From: Paraplanobispora takensis
GTDB lineage: Bacteria > Actinomycetota > Actinomycetes > Streptosporangiales > Streptosporangiaceae
Direction: 5' to 3'
Assembly: GCF_016863195.1 (NCBI RefSeq)
Contig: NZ_BOOK01000002.1
Span: 62,001-126,000, forward strand
DNA length: 64,000 nt
Within the stretch, counting starts at the first letter, position 1. Every line of letters starts with the position of its first letter. This document shows, one piece after another, positions 30,430 through 40,502 of the stretch. Below the pieces are notes generated by a model, which did no database searches, had not been told where the DNA came from, and was given only the letters and a program-made list of their open reading frames with translations. A program made the position numbers and the translations under genes.

Positions 30430-33400
30430 TCACTCGCCGGGGAGGGTGTGCAGGTCGTAGACCAGCTCGGAGAAGGCCACCGGGGACAGCTCCCCGAACG
30501 TGCCGGCGCCCCGCAGACCGATCCCCCGGACGGTCTGCGGCTCGACCGAGTCGACGGTGTCGGAGGCGTGCCATCCCGGATCGGTGTACAGCACCGCCCG
30601 CACGCGCGGTCCGATCGGCTTGGCCATCTGCACGGACGCGTCGTACCAGCGGACCCAGCCCCGGGACTCCAGGCCGCGCAGTGCCGGGTACGGGACCTTC
30701 CGGCCGTGCAGGCGCGCGATCGGGTCGCCGCCGCGCTCTTCCTCGTCCGGGGTGTACGTCGCCCGCCCGAGCTGCGGGAAGGGCTGCAGGATCTCGTAGT
30801 CGGCGAAGATCTCCGACCACGCCGGCAGCGCGCCCCCGGGGAACTCCAGCGGGTGCAGGATCCCCACCGACGACCGCTCCGGCAGTGTGAACAGCTCGTC
30901 GCCGGCGTCGGCCAGGGTCGAGTCCTCCGCGACGCGGAAGGTCGCCCGCAGTTCCCCGCCGTCGAAGGCGCCCCACACCAGGCGGCGGGCGAGGTGGGTC
31001 ATCCACGGGTGCCGGGCGAAGCGGTCGGTGAAGACGCCGGCCGGGATCCGCCGGCCGGCGCACATGGCCCGCTCCATCCGCGCGAGATGCAGCGACGCCG
31101 AGGAGCGGGCGTCCTTGCGCAGCGCCGTCAGCTTCGCCTTCGCCGCCTTCGCGAGCGCCTTGTCGTCCGTACGGCCCGGCCGGGGCAGCTCCGCCAGCAC
31201 GGCACCGGTCTCCTCGCGCAGGACCGGCATGAGGGTGTGGTCGAAGACCACCCGGAAGGACCGCGATCCGGTGTCGAGGACGTCCGCGCCGTCCTCGTCG
31301 AGGCCCAGGGAGGGGACCAGCCGGTCGGCGAGCTCGTCGGCGCTCAGGCCCCGCGCGTACGCGACGGCGTGGATGCGTTCCTTCGCCGCGGCCTTGAACG
31401 CCGGGAACCGCGACTTCTCGGCGAGCAGGTCGAGGTGGACCAGGGCGGCGTCGGTGCCGATGTTGCGCAACGCGTCCAGGGCCGCCTGGGCCCGCGCGCC
31501 GGCGCCTTCGCCCGGCCACCTGCGGGCCAGGGCGGTCAGCTTGCGCGCGCATTCGTCGTCTCCCAGGAACCCGACCGCCTGCATGCACCAGGCGGCCTTG
31601 GGCGGGGCGCCGTCCGCCAGCCACGCCTGCAACAGCGCCCACACCAGCGCCGCCCGGGAGGCGGGCGTGTAGCGGGCCCGCGCGGCCAGGACGCCGGGGT
31701 GCACCTCGTCCGCGTTGGAGAAGGCGAGCCGGACCAGCAGCTCCGTCACCTCGCCGGACGGCACGGCGCTCCCGTCGGCCGCCACGAGCGGCGGGAGGCC
31801 CCGCGCCGCGGCGAAGGCCGGCAGGACCGGCCGCTTCGCCTTCGGGGCGGCCAGCGGGTCCTCCTCCAGCAGCCGGACGATCTCCTCCGCGACGCCCATC
31901 GCCCCGGCGAACTCCAGGATCACCGGGCGGTGTCCCTGCGCGTCGAGGTACCTCAGGACCCGCGACGCCTCGCCGCCCTCCTGACCGCCGGCCCGGAGCG
32001 CCAGCGCCCCGGCCGCCGCGTGCCGGGGATGGCGCAGGATCCACGAACGGGCGAGCACCTTGTGCTTCCTGCCGGCGAAGGCGCGCGACACCGCCGGGAC
32101 GATCGACACGTCCCCGAACGGCTGCGCCGCCTCCAGAGCGGTCTCCGGCGACTGCGGGTGCTCCAGCGCGGCGAGCAGCACCGGCAGGTGGGACACGCCG
32201 TGCCGGTGGAGCACCAGGGGCAGGGCCCGGAGGCTCCAGCGGTCGTCGTCGCCGAAACCGAGCGCCATCAGCCGGTCGTGCAGCCGCCGCGGCGCCAGCA
32301 CGAGGTCCGGGACGGTGGTCGGGATCGCCCACTTCTCGCGGTGCGCGACGAAGGCGTCGAGCTGCTCTTCGTCGCATCGCGTCAAGGGCACGCCGTCCCA
32401 GGTGACGGCTTCCTCGTGGACGCCCTGGCTCTGCGCGTGTTCGGCTTCCTCCTCCCGCCAGACGGCCTCCGGCCCGATCGGGTGACACACCGCGTCCGCC
32501 CGCAGGATGCGCGGATGCCTGGCGGGCGGCGGCGTGTACCCGGCCGGTTCCGTGACGAGGTCGACGGCCGGATCCTCCTGGTCGTACGGCGCCGCGGGCG
32601 GTTCCGGAGACAGTGCGCACTCCCGCTCGACGAGGGCCGCCAGCCGGGCGTCGCGCTTGCGCTCCGCCAGGCGCAGCACCCGGTCCCGGTCGATGCGGGC
32701 CGCGAGCACCAGCCCGGCCGTACCCCAGGTGAGGCTCCTCCCGCCGGCCTCGCGCTGCCGGTACAGCGCCTCCAGGGCGTCGTCGTGGTCGAGGTGCGCG
32801 AGCAGCCGGCACCACACCCCGTTGTAGAAGGGGTCGTCGTCGAAGGGATCGGCGGGCTTCATGCGGGCCAGGACGGGCGCCGCCCCGCTGCCCGCCGCCT
32901 CCAGCAGCGAGGCGAGGTAGACGCGCGGGAAGGGCGCGAAGAACTCGTGCCCGACCTTCCCGCCCGCCTTGCGGTAGCGCTCCAGGGTGGCCAGGTCCCC
33001 CGCGGCGAGGCCGCACGCGTGCACCGGGGAGTTGCCGAAGTCTCCGACGTACTTCAGCGCCCGGTCGTGCGCCCGCCGCTCCTCCTCGCCGGACTGCGGA
33101 CCGAGCGGAAGCATGAACGTGGTGGCCCATCGGAGATCGGCCCGCCGGCGATCGTGGCCGGAGGCGTGCTCCGCCTCCGACTCGCAGGTCTGCAGGATCA
33201 CCGTGCGGGCCTCGGCGTAGGCGGCGTCGCCGGCCGTCGCCAGCAGCTCGCGGAGCCGGCCGAACGGTCCGACGTCGACATAGGGCAGCTCGTCGTCCAG
33301 CCCGACGAGGCACCGCCGGGCCGCCTCGGCCAGCCCGGCAGAGGCCACCAGGAAGTCGGCCAGGCGCTCGTGGATCCGCTCTCTGTAGAACGCGACGAAC

Positions 33401-34641
33401 GTGCTGTACTGCTGGAGCGTGAGTGAGACGAGGGCGGCGTCCTGGGCGAGCGTGCCGGTGCGGGGCCCGGGGTCGAGGATGCGTTCTCCCAGACGGCGGC
33501 GGTCCGCGTCGTGGGAGGCGGCCAGCTCCCAGATGCCGGACCTCTTGCCCCGGTGTTCCATCCAGGCCAGGTCGGCCGCCCACAGTGCGCGCCGCAGCGC
33601 CGCCCACGCCTCCTCGACGGCCGGCACCGGCCGGACCGCGGTCGCGATGCCGCCGCGGCGCGGGTACAGCATCGCGCGCAGTTGCGGGGTCACGTACACC
33701 CCGTCGCGCACCTCCGGCGGCGGGGCGGTGCTCGCGGGCTTCGCGGTGCCCGGGGCGGCCAGCCGCAGGACGAACCCCTCGGAACCGCAGACCAGCATCG
33801 CCTCGCCGTACCGCGCGCAGTGCCAGAAGGTGTCGGCGGAGACGTACTGGTCGAGCCGGGTGAAGCTGCGGCCGTCGTCGCGCGAGACCAGGATCAGCCC
33901 CTGCGCGCCGACCACGACGACCCGCCCGTCGGAGAAGCAGTCCACGGCGGTGAGCATCAGCTCGGTGGGGACGCGCACCCGCTCGAACCGCGCACCGCCG
34001 TCGGCCGAGCGGTAGACCGCCCCGCCCTCGCCGATCACCAGCAACGTCCCGGCCGGTGTGACCGTCGCGTGGTTGAACTCGGCTCCCGGGGCGACCTCCA
34101 GCCGCCTGATCCGGTGCGACGCCCGGCCGCGGGCCGATGATTCCACCGCGCAGACGGAGAGGCGGCCGTCGCCGGGGACGAGGATTCCCAGCGGGCTGCC
34201 GGTGACCTTTCCCGTGCAGGCGGCGTCCACCGGACGGAAGGTCAGCCCGTCCGTCGAGACGGCGAGGTACCCGTCGTCCCCGGAGACCCACACGTTGCCC
34301 GCGTCGTCCTCGGCCAGCGCCCACAGGTGGACCGCCGTCCCGGCGTCGACGCGCTGCCAGGTCCGTCCCCGATCGGTGGACCGGCCGAGGAAGCCCCGGT
34401 GGCCGCACACCCACAGGTCGTCCTCCCGCAGCATGACCCCGGACAGGGACCCACCCGGCATCGCGAACGGGCCCCTGCCCGCCCGGAACGCGAGGCCGTC
34501 GTCCGACAGCAGGAACCGCGGAGCGTACTGCCCGCCCACGGCGGCCACCGTGTCACCGTGCACCGACATGCGGATGACGTGATCGTCGGACGCGGGACGG
34601 ATCATGGTGACGACGAGGTCGTCATTGAGGATCGAAGGCAT
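30430..34641 (-). CDS. Very large protein: N-terminal Asp-box propeller plus DUF4132
   Basis: 1403 aa from ATG at 34641. Residues ~1-300 hold at least five Asp-box/BNR-type repeats (SDDGLAFRAG, STDRGRTWQRVD, STDGLTFRPVD, SADGGARFERV, SRDDGRSFTRLD), as in YCF48-like or sialidase propellers. A long helical middle with HEAT-like repeats follows. The C-terminal ~250 residues carry the DUF4132 signature: LVWGAFDGGELRATFRVAEDSTLADAGDE, HPLEFPGGALPAWSEIFADYEILQPFPQLGR. No signal peptide. DUF4132 proteins (often with WGR domains) are of unknown function. No operon partners; convergent with selD. The size and propeller fusion are unusual. Confidence 0.8.
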   Translation of the reverse strand: MPSILNDDLVVTMIRPASDDHVIRMSVHGDTVAAVGGQYAPRFLLSDDGLAFRAGRGPFAMPGGSLSGVMLREDDLWVCGHRGFLGRSTDRGRTWQRVDAGTAVHLWALAEDDAGNVWVSGDDGYLAVSTDGLTFRPVDAACTGKVTGSPLGILVPGDGRLSVCAVESSARGRASHRIRRLEVAPGAEFNHATVTPAGTLLVIGEGGAVYRSADGGARFERVRVPTELMLTAVDCFSDGRVVVVGAQGLILVSRDDGRSFTRLDQYVSADTFWHCARYGEAMLVCGSEGFVLRLAAPGTAKPASTAPPPEVRDGVYVTPQLRAMLYPRRGGIATAVRPVPAVEEAWAALRRALWAADLAWMEHRGKRSGIWELAASHDADRRRLGERILDPGPRTGTLAQDAALVSLTLQQYSTFVAFYRERIHERLADFLVASAGLAEAARRCLVGLDDELPYVDVGPFGRLRELLATAGDAAYAEARTVILQTCESEAEHASGHDRRRADLRWATTFMLPLGPQSGEEERRAHDRALKYVGDFGNSPVHACGLAAGDLATLERYRKAGGKVGHEFFAPFPRVYLASLLEAAGSGAAPVLARMKPADPFDDDPFYNGVWCRLLAHLDHDDALEALYRQREAGGRSLTWGTAGLVLAARIDRDRVLRLAERKRDARLAALVERECALSPEPPAAPYDQEDPAVDLVTEPAGYTPPPARHPRILRADAVCHPIGPEAVWREEEAEHAQSQGVHEEAVTWDGVPLTRCDEEQLDAFVAHREKWAIPTTVPDLVLAPRRLHDRLMALGFGDDDRWSLRALPLVLHRHGVSHLPVLLAALEHPQSPETALEAAQPFGDVSIVPAVSRAFAGRKHKVLARSWILRHPRHAAAGALALRAGGQEGGEASRVLRYLDAQGHRPVILEFAGAMGVAEEIVRLLEEDPLAAPKAKRPVLPAFAAARGLPPLVAADGSAVPSGEVTELLVRLAFSNADEVHPGVLAARARYTPASRAALVWALLQAWLADGAPPKAAWCMQAVGFLGDDECARKLTALARRWPGEGAGARAQAALDALRNIGTDAALVHLDLLAEKSRFPAFKAAAKERIHAVAYARGLSADELADRLVPSLGLDEDGADVLDTGSRSFRVVFDHTLMPVLREETGAVLAELPRPGRTDDKALAKAAKAKLTALRKDARSSASLHLARMERAMCAGRRIPAGVFTDRFARHPWMTHLARRLVWGAFDGGELRATFRVAEDSTLADAGDELFTLPERSSVGILHPLEFPGGALPAWSEIFADYEILQPFPQLGRATYTPDEEERGGDPIARLHGRKVPYPALRGLESRGWVRWYDASVQMAKPIGPRVRAVLYTDPGWHASDTVDSVEPQTVRGIGLRGAGTFGELSPVAFSELVYDLHTLPGE

Positions 34642-34834
34642 ATGTCCTGACTTATCCGGAGACCTGGCGGCGATAGGCCACGCAAGCTAACAGAAAGTCC
34701 CGACAAGGGGCGCAGAACGCCGGAAGTCCCCGGCGCCATCAACCGTTCGGTGGATTCTCCGGTCATCACTATCCGCGGCCGAGTATGGCCGGCAGGTCGA
34801 TTCGCCCCGGGCGCAGGCAGAAGAAGCTTGAGCC

Positions 34835-35737
34835 ATGGCAGTCATCGAAGTCACAGACCTCCGCAAGAGCTACGCGGACCTGAACGTCCTGGACGGGGTG
34901 TCGTTCTCCGTGGAGGAGGGCGAGATCTTCGGCATCCTCGGGCCCAACGGCACCGGCAAGACCACCACGGTGGAGTGCGTGGAGGGCCTGCGCCGGCCCG
35001 ACGGCGGGTCGATCAGGGTCCTCGGGCTCGACCCGGTCAAGGACGCGCGCAAGGTGCGCGAGCTGATCGGGGTGCAGCTCCAGCAGACCCGGCTGCCGGA
35101 GGCCATCAAGGTGTGGGAGGCCCTGGACCTGTACGCCTCCTTCTATGACAACCCGCGCGACTGGCGGGAGCTGCTGGAGGAGTGGGGGCTGGCCGACAAG
35201 CGCGACGCCCGCTTCGGCAAGCTGTCCGGCGGCCAGCAGCAGCGGCTGTTCATCGCGCTGGCGCTGGTCGGCAACCCGAAGGTGGCCTTCCTGGACGAGC
35301 TGACCACGGGCCTGGACCCGCAGGCCCGCCGTACCACCTGGGAACTGGTCAAGCGGGTCCGGGCGAGCGGCGTGACGGTGGTGCTGGTCAGCCACTTCAT
35401 GGACGAGGTGGAGGAGCTGTGCGACCGCGTGGCCGTCTTCAACCGCGGCAGGGTCGTGGCGGTCGACACCCCGGCCGGGCTGGTCGGCGGCGAGCACCGG
35501 ATGCGGTTCACGCTGATGGCCGGGGACACGGGCGGCATGGACGGCCTGGAGGACCTGCCCGAGGTGGTCGAGGTGGCCCGGGAGGGGAACCGGGTGGTCG
35601 TCACCGGCCGGGGCGACTTCGCCACGGCGGTCACCGCGCACCTGGCCCGCCACCACGTCCTGGTCGGTGACCTCCGCATCGACAAGCGCACCCTGGACGA
35701 CGCCTTCGCCGCCCTGACCGGCCGGTCCTTCGAGTAA
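34835..35737 (+). CDS. ABC transporter ATP-binding protein
   Basis: 300 aa from ATG at 34835. Walker A GPNGTGKTTTVECV, Q-loop IGVQLQQTRLPE, signature LSGGQQQRLFIALAL, Walker B VAFLDELTTGLDP, H-loop VLVSHFMDEVEEL. The DrrA/NodI-type C-terminal extension is present. With the permease 13 bp downstream it forms an ABC-2 exporter, and the following histidine kinase/response regulator genes are on the same transcript. Likely a drug or peptide exporter induced by the two-component system. Confidence 0.93.
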   Translation: MAVIEVTDLRKSYADLNVLDGVSFSVEEGEIFGILGPNGTGKTTTVECVEGLRRPDGGSIRVLGLDPVKDARKVRELIGVQLQQTRLPEAIKVWEALDLYASFYDNPRDWRELLEEWGLADKRDARFGKLSGGQQQRLFIALALVGNPKVAFLDELTTGLDPQARRTTWELVKRVRASGVTVVLVSHFMDEVEELCDRVAVFNRGRVVAVDTPAGLVGGEHRMRFTLMAGDTGGMDGLEDLPEVVEVAREGNRVVVTGRGDFATAVTAHLARHHVLVGDLRIDKRTLDDAFAALTGRSFE

Positions 35738-35749
35738 AGGAATCTGATC

Positions 35750-36445
35750 ATGATGAAGCTCGCCGTCGTCGAGGCCAAGCTGCTGACCCGGGAGCCCGGG
35801 GCGCTGTTCTCACTGCTCATCCCGCTGTTCATCCTGGTGGTGTTCGGAAGCTCGATCGAGCCGGGCGACACCGTGCTGCTGCCGATGGCGCTGGCCATCG
35901 CCGTGGGGATGGTGGGCCTGTACCTGCTGCCCACCACCCTGGCCGCCTACCGCGAGCGGGGCATCCTGCGCAGGCTGTCCGCCACGCCGGTACGGCCGGG
36001 GAACCTGCTGGTGGTGCAACTGATCCTGCAGCTCGTCCTCGCGGTGACCGCCTGCGGGCTGCTGCTGGCCGTCGCGGGCACCGTCCTCGGCGCCACCCTG
36101 CCCACCGGAGTGCCGAGCGCCGTGCTGGTCTTCCTCCTCGGTACGGCGAGCATGTTCGCGATCGGCCTGCTCATCGCGGCGCTGGCGCCCAACGGCCGGG
36201 CCGCCAACGGGATCGGGGTCCTGCTGTACTTCCCGATGGCCTACCTCGCCGGGCTCATGCAGCCCAAGGATCAGATGCCCGCTATGGTGGCCCGCATCGG
36301 GGAGTACACCCCTCTGGGCGCTTTCGGGCAGAGCATGCGGGAGGTCTGGGCGGGCGGTGCCCCCAGCCCCCTGCTGCTGGGGGTGCTGGCCGCCTACGCT
36401 CTGGTCGTCAGCATCGCGGCGGCCACGTTCTTCCGCTGGGAGTGA
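35750..36445 (+). CDS. ABC-2 type transporter permease
   Basis: 231 aa, six hydrophobic segments (LFSLLIPLFILVVFGSS, MALAIAVGMVGLYLLP, LILQLVLAVTACGLLLAV, AVLVFLLGTASMFAIGLL, GVLLYFPMAYLAGL, LLGVLAAYALVVSIAAATFF). The cytoplasmic ERGILRRLSATPVRPGNLL segment is the ABC-2 coupling signature. Partner of the ATPase at 34835-35737. The last codons abut the histidine kinase gene, confirming one operon. Confidence 0.9.
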   Translation: MMKLAVVEAKLLTREPGALFSLLIPLFILVVFGSSIEPGDTVLLPMALAIAVGMVGLYLLPTTLAAYRERGILRRLSATPVRPGNLLVVQLILQLVLAVTACGLLLAVAGTVLGATLPTGVPSAVLVFLLGTASMFAIGLLIAALAPNGRAANGIGVLLYFPMAYLAGLMQPKDQMPAMVARIGEYTPLGAFGQSMREVWAGGAPSPLLLGVLAAYALVVSIAAATFFRWE

Positions 36446-36448
36446 CGG

Positions 36449-37624
36449 ATGACCGGCCGGCTCGACCGATGGGAACGGCTGCTGGAGCGCCAGATGGCGG
36501 CCGCGCCGTACGTCCTGCTGGTGATCTCCACGGTGCTCTCCCTGCTGACCGGCGCGGACCTCTGGATCACGCTCGGCCTCACCGCCCTCGCGGCCGCCTG
36601 GATGCGGCTGGTGCCGCGGGGCGCGGCCGGCGGCACGGTCTACGTGACCGGGCTGGTGGTCCTGATCGGCGCACTCTGCACGCAGGGAGTGTGGTTCGCG
36701 AGCTTCTTCGGCTTCACCGGCTTCCTCCACTCCTGGCAGTACCTGAAGGGGAAGTGGCGGCTGGCCGGGGTGGGCGCCACGGCGGCGATCAGCGTCGTGG
36801 CCTACAGCGGGGGCCTGCCCGAACCCACCCCGTCCGCGATCTTCACCTACCTGTTCTTCACCGCCGCCATCGTCGCGGGAGTGAGCCTGTTCAGCTTCGT
36901 CGGCGAGGTCACCGCCGAGCGGAGCGACGAGCGCCGGCGCATGGTGGCGCGGCTCGAAGAGACCATGCGGGAGAACGCCGGACTCCAGGCCCAGCTGCTG
37001 GTCCAGGCCCGCGAGGCGGGCGTGACGGACGAGCGGCAGCGGATGGCGGCGGAGATCCACGACACCCTCGCCCAGGGCCTGACCGGCATCGTCACCCAGC
37101 TCCAGGCGGCCAAGCAGGCCGAGGACTGGCGGCGCCACGTGGACAACGCGATAGGGCTGGCGCGGGAGAGCCTCGCCGAGGCCCGGCGCTCGGTGCACGC
37201 GGTGGGCCCCGGCCAGTTGGAGGCGGCGCCGCTGCCCGAGGCGCTGCAGGACGTCGTGGCCCGGTGGGGGGAGCTCAACGGGGTGCGTGCGGATTTCACC
37301 GTCACTGGTACGGTCCGTCCCATGCATCCGGAGGTCGAGGAGACGTTGCTGCGCACGGCGCAGGAGGCCCTGGCCAACGCCGCCAAGCACGCCGGCGCCT
37401 CCCGGGTCGGACTGACCCTGTCGTACATGGAGGACGTGGTCACCCTGGACGTCCGCGACGACGGCGCCGGGTTCGACCCGGAGCGCGTCCGCGAGGCCGG
37501 GGGGTTCGGCTTGACCGCGATGCGCAGGCGGGTGAGCCGGCTGGCGGGCACCCTGGAGATCGAGTCCGAGCCGGGCACGGGCACCGCGATCTCCGCGAGC
37601 GTCCCGGCGGTGGCCCGTGGCTGA
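36449..37624 (+). CDS. Sensor histidine kinase (NarL/LiaS type)
   Basis: 391 aa. Five or six N-terminal membrane helices (VLLVISTVLSLLTGADLWI onward), then the HisKA_3 phosphoacceptor ERQRMAAEIHDTLAQGLTGIV, and an HATPase_c domain (TAQEALANAAKHAGASRVGL; DDGAGFDPERV; GGFGLTAMRRRV). No large extracytoplasmic sensor domain, so the signal is probably sensed in the membrane or via the ABC exporter. The stop overlaps the start region of the response regulator gene. Confidence 0.93.
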   Translation: MTGRLDRWERLLERQMAAAPYVLLVISTVLSLLTGADLWITLGLTALAAAWMRLVPRGAAGGTVYVTGLVVLIGALCTQGVWFASFFGFTGFLHSWQYLKGKWRLAGVGATAAISVVAYSGGLPEPTPSAIFTYLFFTAAIVAGVSLFSFVGEVTAERSDERRRMVARLEETMRENAGLQAQLLVQAREAGVTDERQRMAAEIHDTLAQGLTGIVTQLQAAKQAEDWRRHVDNAIGLARESLAEARRSVHAVGPGQLEAAPLPEALQDVVARWGELNGVRADFTVTGTVRPMHPEVEETLLRTAQEALANAAKHAGASRVGLTLSYMEDVVTLDVRDDGAGFDPERVREAGGFGLTAMRRRVSRLAGTLEIESEPGTGTAISASVPAVARG

Positions 37625-38267
37625 GATGTACGGCACCCCGATCCGGTTGCTGATCGCCGACGACCACCCCATCGTCCGCGACGGCATCCGCGGCATGTTC
37701 ACCGGCGATGCGGACTTCGAGGTCCTCGGCGAGGCCTCCGACGGCGCACGGGCCGTCGAGCTGGCGCGGACGCTGAACCCGGATGTGATCCTCATGGACC
37801 TGCGCATGCCCGGGACGGACGGCGTCGCGGCCATCAAGGAACTCGCCCGGCTGGGCGTCGCGGCCCGCGTGCTGGTGCTGACCACCTACGACACCGACCG
37901 GGACGTCCTGCCCGCCATCGAGGCCGGGGCCACCGGATACCTGCTGAAGGACACCGGCCGCGACGAACTCGTCCGTGCCGTCCGTACGGCGGCGCGCGGC
38001 GAGGCCGTGCTCTCCCCGTCGGTCGCCACCCGCCTGCTCGGGCAGGTCCGCACCCCCGCCGACCCGCTGAGCGCCCGGGAGCTGGAGATCCTCCACCTCA
38101 TCGCCGACGGCGCCACCAACCGCGAGGTCGCCGTCCGCCTGTTCATCAGCGAGGCCACGGTCAAGAGCCACGTGCTGCACATCTACGCCAAGCTCGGCGT
38201 CAACGACCGCGCGGCCGCCGTCGCCGTCGCCTTCCGCCGCGGCCTGCTCACCGTGGACAACGGCTGA
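37617..38267 (+). CDS. NarL/LuxR-type response regulator
   Basis: 216 aa from GTG at 37617 (ATG at 37626 is also possible), overlapping the kinase stop. Receiver: IRLLIADDHPIVRDGIRGMF, phospho-Asp in VILMDLRMPGTDG, Lys in YLLKDTGRDEL. C-terminal LuxR helix-turn-helix LSARELEILHLIADGATNREVAVRLFISEATVKSHVLHIYAKLGV. Probably activates the upstream exporter genes in response to the partner kinase. Confidence 0.95.
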   Translation: MAEMYGTPIRLLIADDHPIVRDGIRGMFTGDADFEVLGEASDGARAVELARTLNPDVILMDLRMPGTDGVAAIKELARLGVAARVLVLTTYDTDRDVLPAIEAGATGYLLKDTGRDELVRAVRTAARGEAVLSPSVATRLLGQVRTPADPLSARELEILHLIADGATNREVAVRLFISEATVKSHVLHIYAKLGVNDRAAAVAVAFRRGLLTVDNG

Positions 38268-38408
38268 CCAGCACCGGGTCGTCACGTGTGCGGGAGTGTC
38301 AGATAAGGTGAATAGTGGTGTGCCGGGAAGTCTGGTCGGCGGTGTCTGATTCCTGCCGGGAAACCCGGTAAGGGACGTCCGATCCGCCCTTGGAGACCCG
38401 GAGCGCCC

Positions 38409-39728
38409 ATGACCACTCCCACTCCGCCGCGCCCGCCCGCCCTGCTGGGCCGGGGCTCGTGGGCCGAGGCCCGCCGCATCGCCGACATCCTGCGCAAGGA
38501 GACCGTCGGCGGAGCCCTGCTGCTGGCCGGTGCGGTGGCGGCGATGATCTGGGCCAACTCCCCGTGGGCCGGCGCCTACGAGGCGCTGCGCGCCGTCCGC
38601 TTCGGGCCCGAGGCGCTGCACCTGAACCTCTCCCTGGCCACCTGGGCCGCGGACGGGCTGCTGGCGATCTTCTTCTTCGTGGCCGGGCTGGAGCTCAAGC
38701 GGGAGTTCGTCGCCGGTGACCTGCGCGACGTACGGCGGGCCGCGGTCCCGATCGCGGCCGCGCTCGGCGGGGTGATCGTCCCGGCCCTGCTGTACCTGCT
38801 CATCACCCGGGGCGCGCAGGGCGCGGGCAAGGGCTGGGCGATCCCCACCGCCACCGACATCGCCTTCGCCCTGGCGGTGCTGGCGGTGGTCGGCCGCTTC
38901 CTGCCGACGGCGCTGCGCACCTTCCTGCTCACCCTGGCCGTGGTCGACGACCTGGTGGCCATCGTCATCATCGCGCTGTTCTACACCGACCATCTGGCGC
39001 CGCTCCCGCTGCTGGCGGCGCTGGTGCCGCTGGCGGCCTTCACGGTCCTGGTCCAGCGCCGGGTGCGGTCGTGGTGGCTGCTGCTGCCGCTGGCCGTCGC
39101 GGTCTGGGCGCTGGTGCACGCCTCGGGCGTGCACGCCACCGTCGCCGGCGTGCTGATGGGCTTCGCCGTCCCGGTGCTGCGCAGCGAGAAGGCCGGCGGC
39201 CCGGAGGCCGGGCCCGGCCTGGCCGAGCACTTCGAGCACCGCTTCCGCCCGCTGTCGGCCGGGGTGGCCGTGCCGGTGTTCGCGTTCCTGTCGGCCGGGG
39301 TGTCCCTGGGCGGTCTCGACGGCCTGGCCGGCGCCTTCGGCGACCCGATCGTCGTGGGGGTGGTGGTGGGTCTGGTCGTGGGCAAGCCGGTCGGGATCCT
39401 GGCCGCGACCTGGCTGACGGCCCGCTTCACCCACGCCGACCTGGACGAGGACCTGGCCTGGATCGACCTGGTCGGGCTGTCGGTGCTGGCGGGGATCGGG
39501 TTCACCGTCTCCCTGCTGATCGGCGAGCTGGCCTTCGGCGCCGGCCGCGACGAGTACGTCAAGGTGGCGGTGCTGTCCGGTTCGGTGATCGCGGCGCTGC
39601 TGGCGACGGTGATCCTGCGCCTGCGCGACCGCGCCTACCGCCGCATCCACGAGATCGAGACCGCCGACCTCGACCACGACGGCGTACCGGACGTCTATGA
39701 GAGGGACCGATCCGGCGAGGCCGGATAG
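38409..39728 (+). CDS. nhaA: Na+/H+ antiporter NhaA
   Basis: 439 aa from ATG at 38409. Electrogenic Na+/H+ exchanger of the cytoplasmic membrane for sodium and pH homeostasis. Recognisable: [58 protein letters not shown] and the essential Asp pair in [22 protein letters not shown]-terminal extension past the last helix ends [14 protein letters not shown], which looks like a single Asp-rich calcium-loop motif and is not normally part of NhaA. Monocistronic between the two-component system and a TetR-ABC operon. Confidence 0.95.
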   Translation: MTTPTPPRPPALLGRGSWAEARRIADILRKETVGGALLLAGAVAAMIWANSPWAGAYEALRAVRFGPEALHLNLSLATWAADGLLAIFFFVAGLELKREFVAGDLRDVRRAAVPIAAALGGVIVPALLYLLITRGAQGAGKGWAIPTATDIAFALAVLAVVGRFLPTALRTFLLTLAVVDDLVAIVIIALFYTDHLAPLPLLAALVPLAAFTVLVQRRVRSWWLLLPLAVAVWALVHASGVHATVAGVLMGFAVPVLRSEKAGGPEAGPGLAEHFEHRFRPLSAGVAVPVFAFLSAGVSLGGLDGLAGAFGDPIVVGVVVGLVVGKPVGILAATWLTARFTHADLDEDLAWIDLVGLSVLAGIGFTVSLLIGELAFGAGRDEYVKVAVLSGSVIAALLATVILRLRDRAYRRIHEIETADLDHDGVPDVYERDRSGEAG

Positions 39729-39778
39729 CCCGTAGCCGGATCCTCGCAGGGCCGGGTTCCGGCTTCCCCGCCCAAGGG

Positions 39779-39816
39779 ACTGTTCAAGCGTACAGTCAGG
39801 TGTACGCTTGAACAGT
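39779..39816. promoter_or_regulatory. Perfect 16-bp-arm operator of the TetR-ABC operon
   Basis: A long perfect inverted repeat: arms 39779-39794 and 39801-39816 with a 6-bp GTCAGG spacer (core TTCAAGCGTACA / TGTACGCTTGAA), 24 bp before the TetR start. A further partial half (TGTACGGACGAACAG, from 39821) follows. Very likely the autoregulatory operator. Confidence 0.85.
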
Positions 39817-39839
39817 AAGCTGTACGGACGAACAGGGAT

Positions 39840-40502
39840 GTGACGGTGACGACGCCAGTGGATCCGGAGGACCTCACCGCTCGGGCGCGCATCAGGGACG
39901 CGGCCATCCTGCACTTCGGGGAGCGCGGATACGAGGGGGCGACCCTGCGCGGGATCGCCGAGACCGCCGGGGTCTCGCTCGGTCTCGTGCGTCATCACTT
40001 CGGGTCCAAGCAGGGCCTGCGCGAGGCGTGCGACGAATACCTGTTCACCATGATCCGCCGGGTCAACGACCAGACCAGGGCGGGCATGGCCTCCGGCGCC
40101 CTGGGCTCCGTGATCACCGCCCGGGGCGCGTTGAGGTCCTACCAGCGCTACATGGCGCGAACCCTGGCCGAGGGTTCGGCGGCCGCCCTGTTCGACGAGC
40201 TCGCCCGGCTGAGCGAGGAGTGGCTGGCCGAGGCCGACAAGGACCGTCCCGATCCGCCCCGGGTCGAGGCCAGGGCCCGCGCGGCCGTCGGCACGGCGAT
40301 GGCCCTGTCCGTCGGGATCCTGCACGAGCACATCTCCCGGGCGATGGGCGTCGACGTGTTCAGCCCGGAAGGCGACCGCCTGCTCGCCCGCGCGCTGATC
40401 GACATCTACTCACATCCCGTACTCGGCCGCGAGGACGCGGAGCGGATCCTGGCGGCCCTCGACGAGGCCGAGTCCACACCCCCTCAAGGAGGGTCACCAT
40501 GA
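39840..40502 (+). CDS. TetR family transcriptional regulator
   Basis: 220 aa from GTG at 39840 (GTG 39846 is also possible). [47 protein letters not shown]. Helical ligand domain after it. Its stop overlaps the start of the ABC ATPase gene (40499), so this repressor, the ATPase and the permease are one operon under the operator at 39779-39816. Typical drug-responsive autoregulated exporter. Confidence 0.92.
   Translation: MTVTTPVDPEDLTARARIRDAAILHFGERGYEGATLRGIAETAGVSLGLVRHHFGSKQGLREACDEYLFTMIRRVNDQTRAGMASGALGSVITARGALRSYQRYMARTLAEGSAAALFDELARLSEEWLAEADKDRPDPPRVEARARAAVGTAMALSVGILHEHISRAMGVDVFSPEGDRLLARALIDIYSHPVLGREDAERILAALDEAESTPPQGGSP

Noticed and set aside
30448-33426. A 992-codon open frame on the plus strand
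   Set aside because: Lies antisense to the DUF4132 gene and has the codon-shadow composition typical of high-GC genomes.
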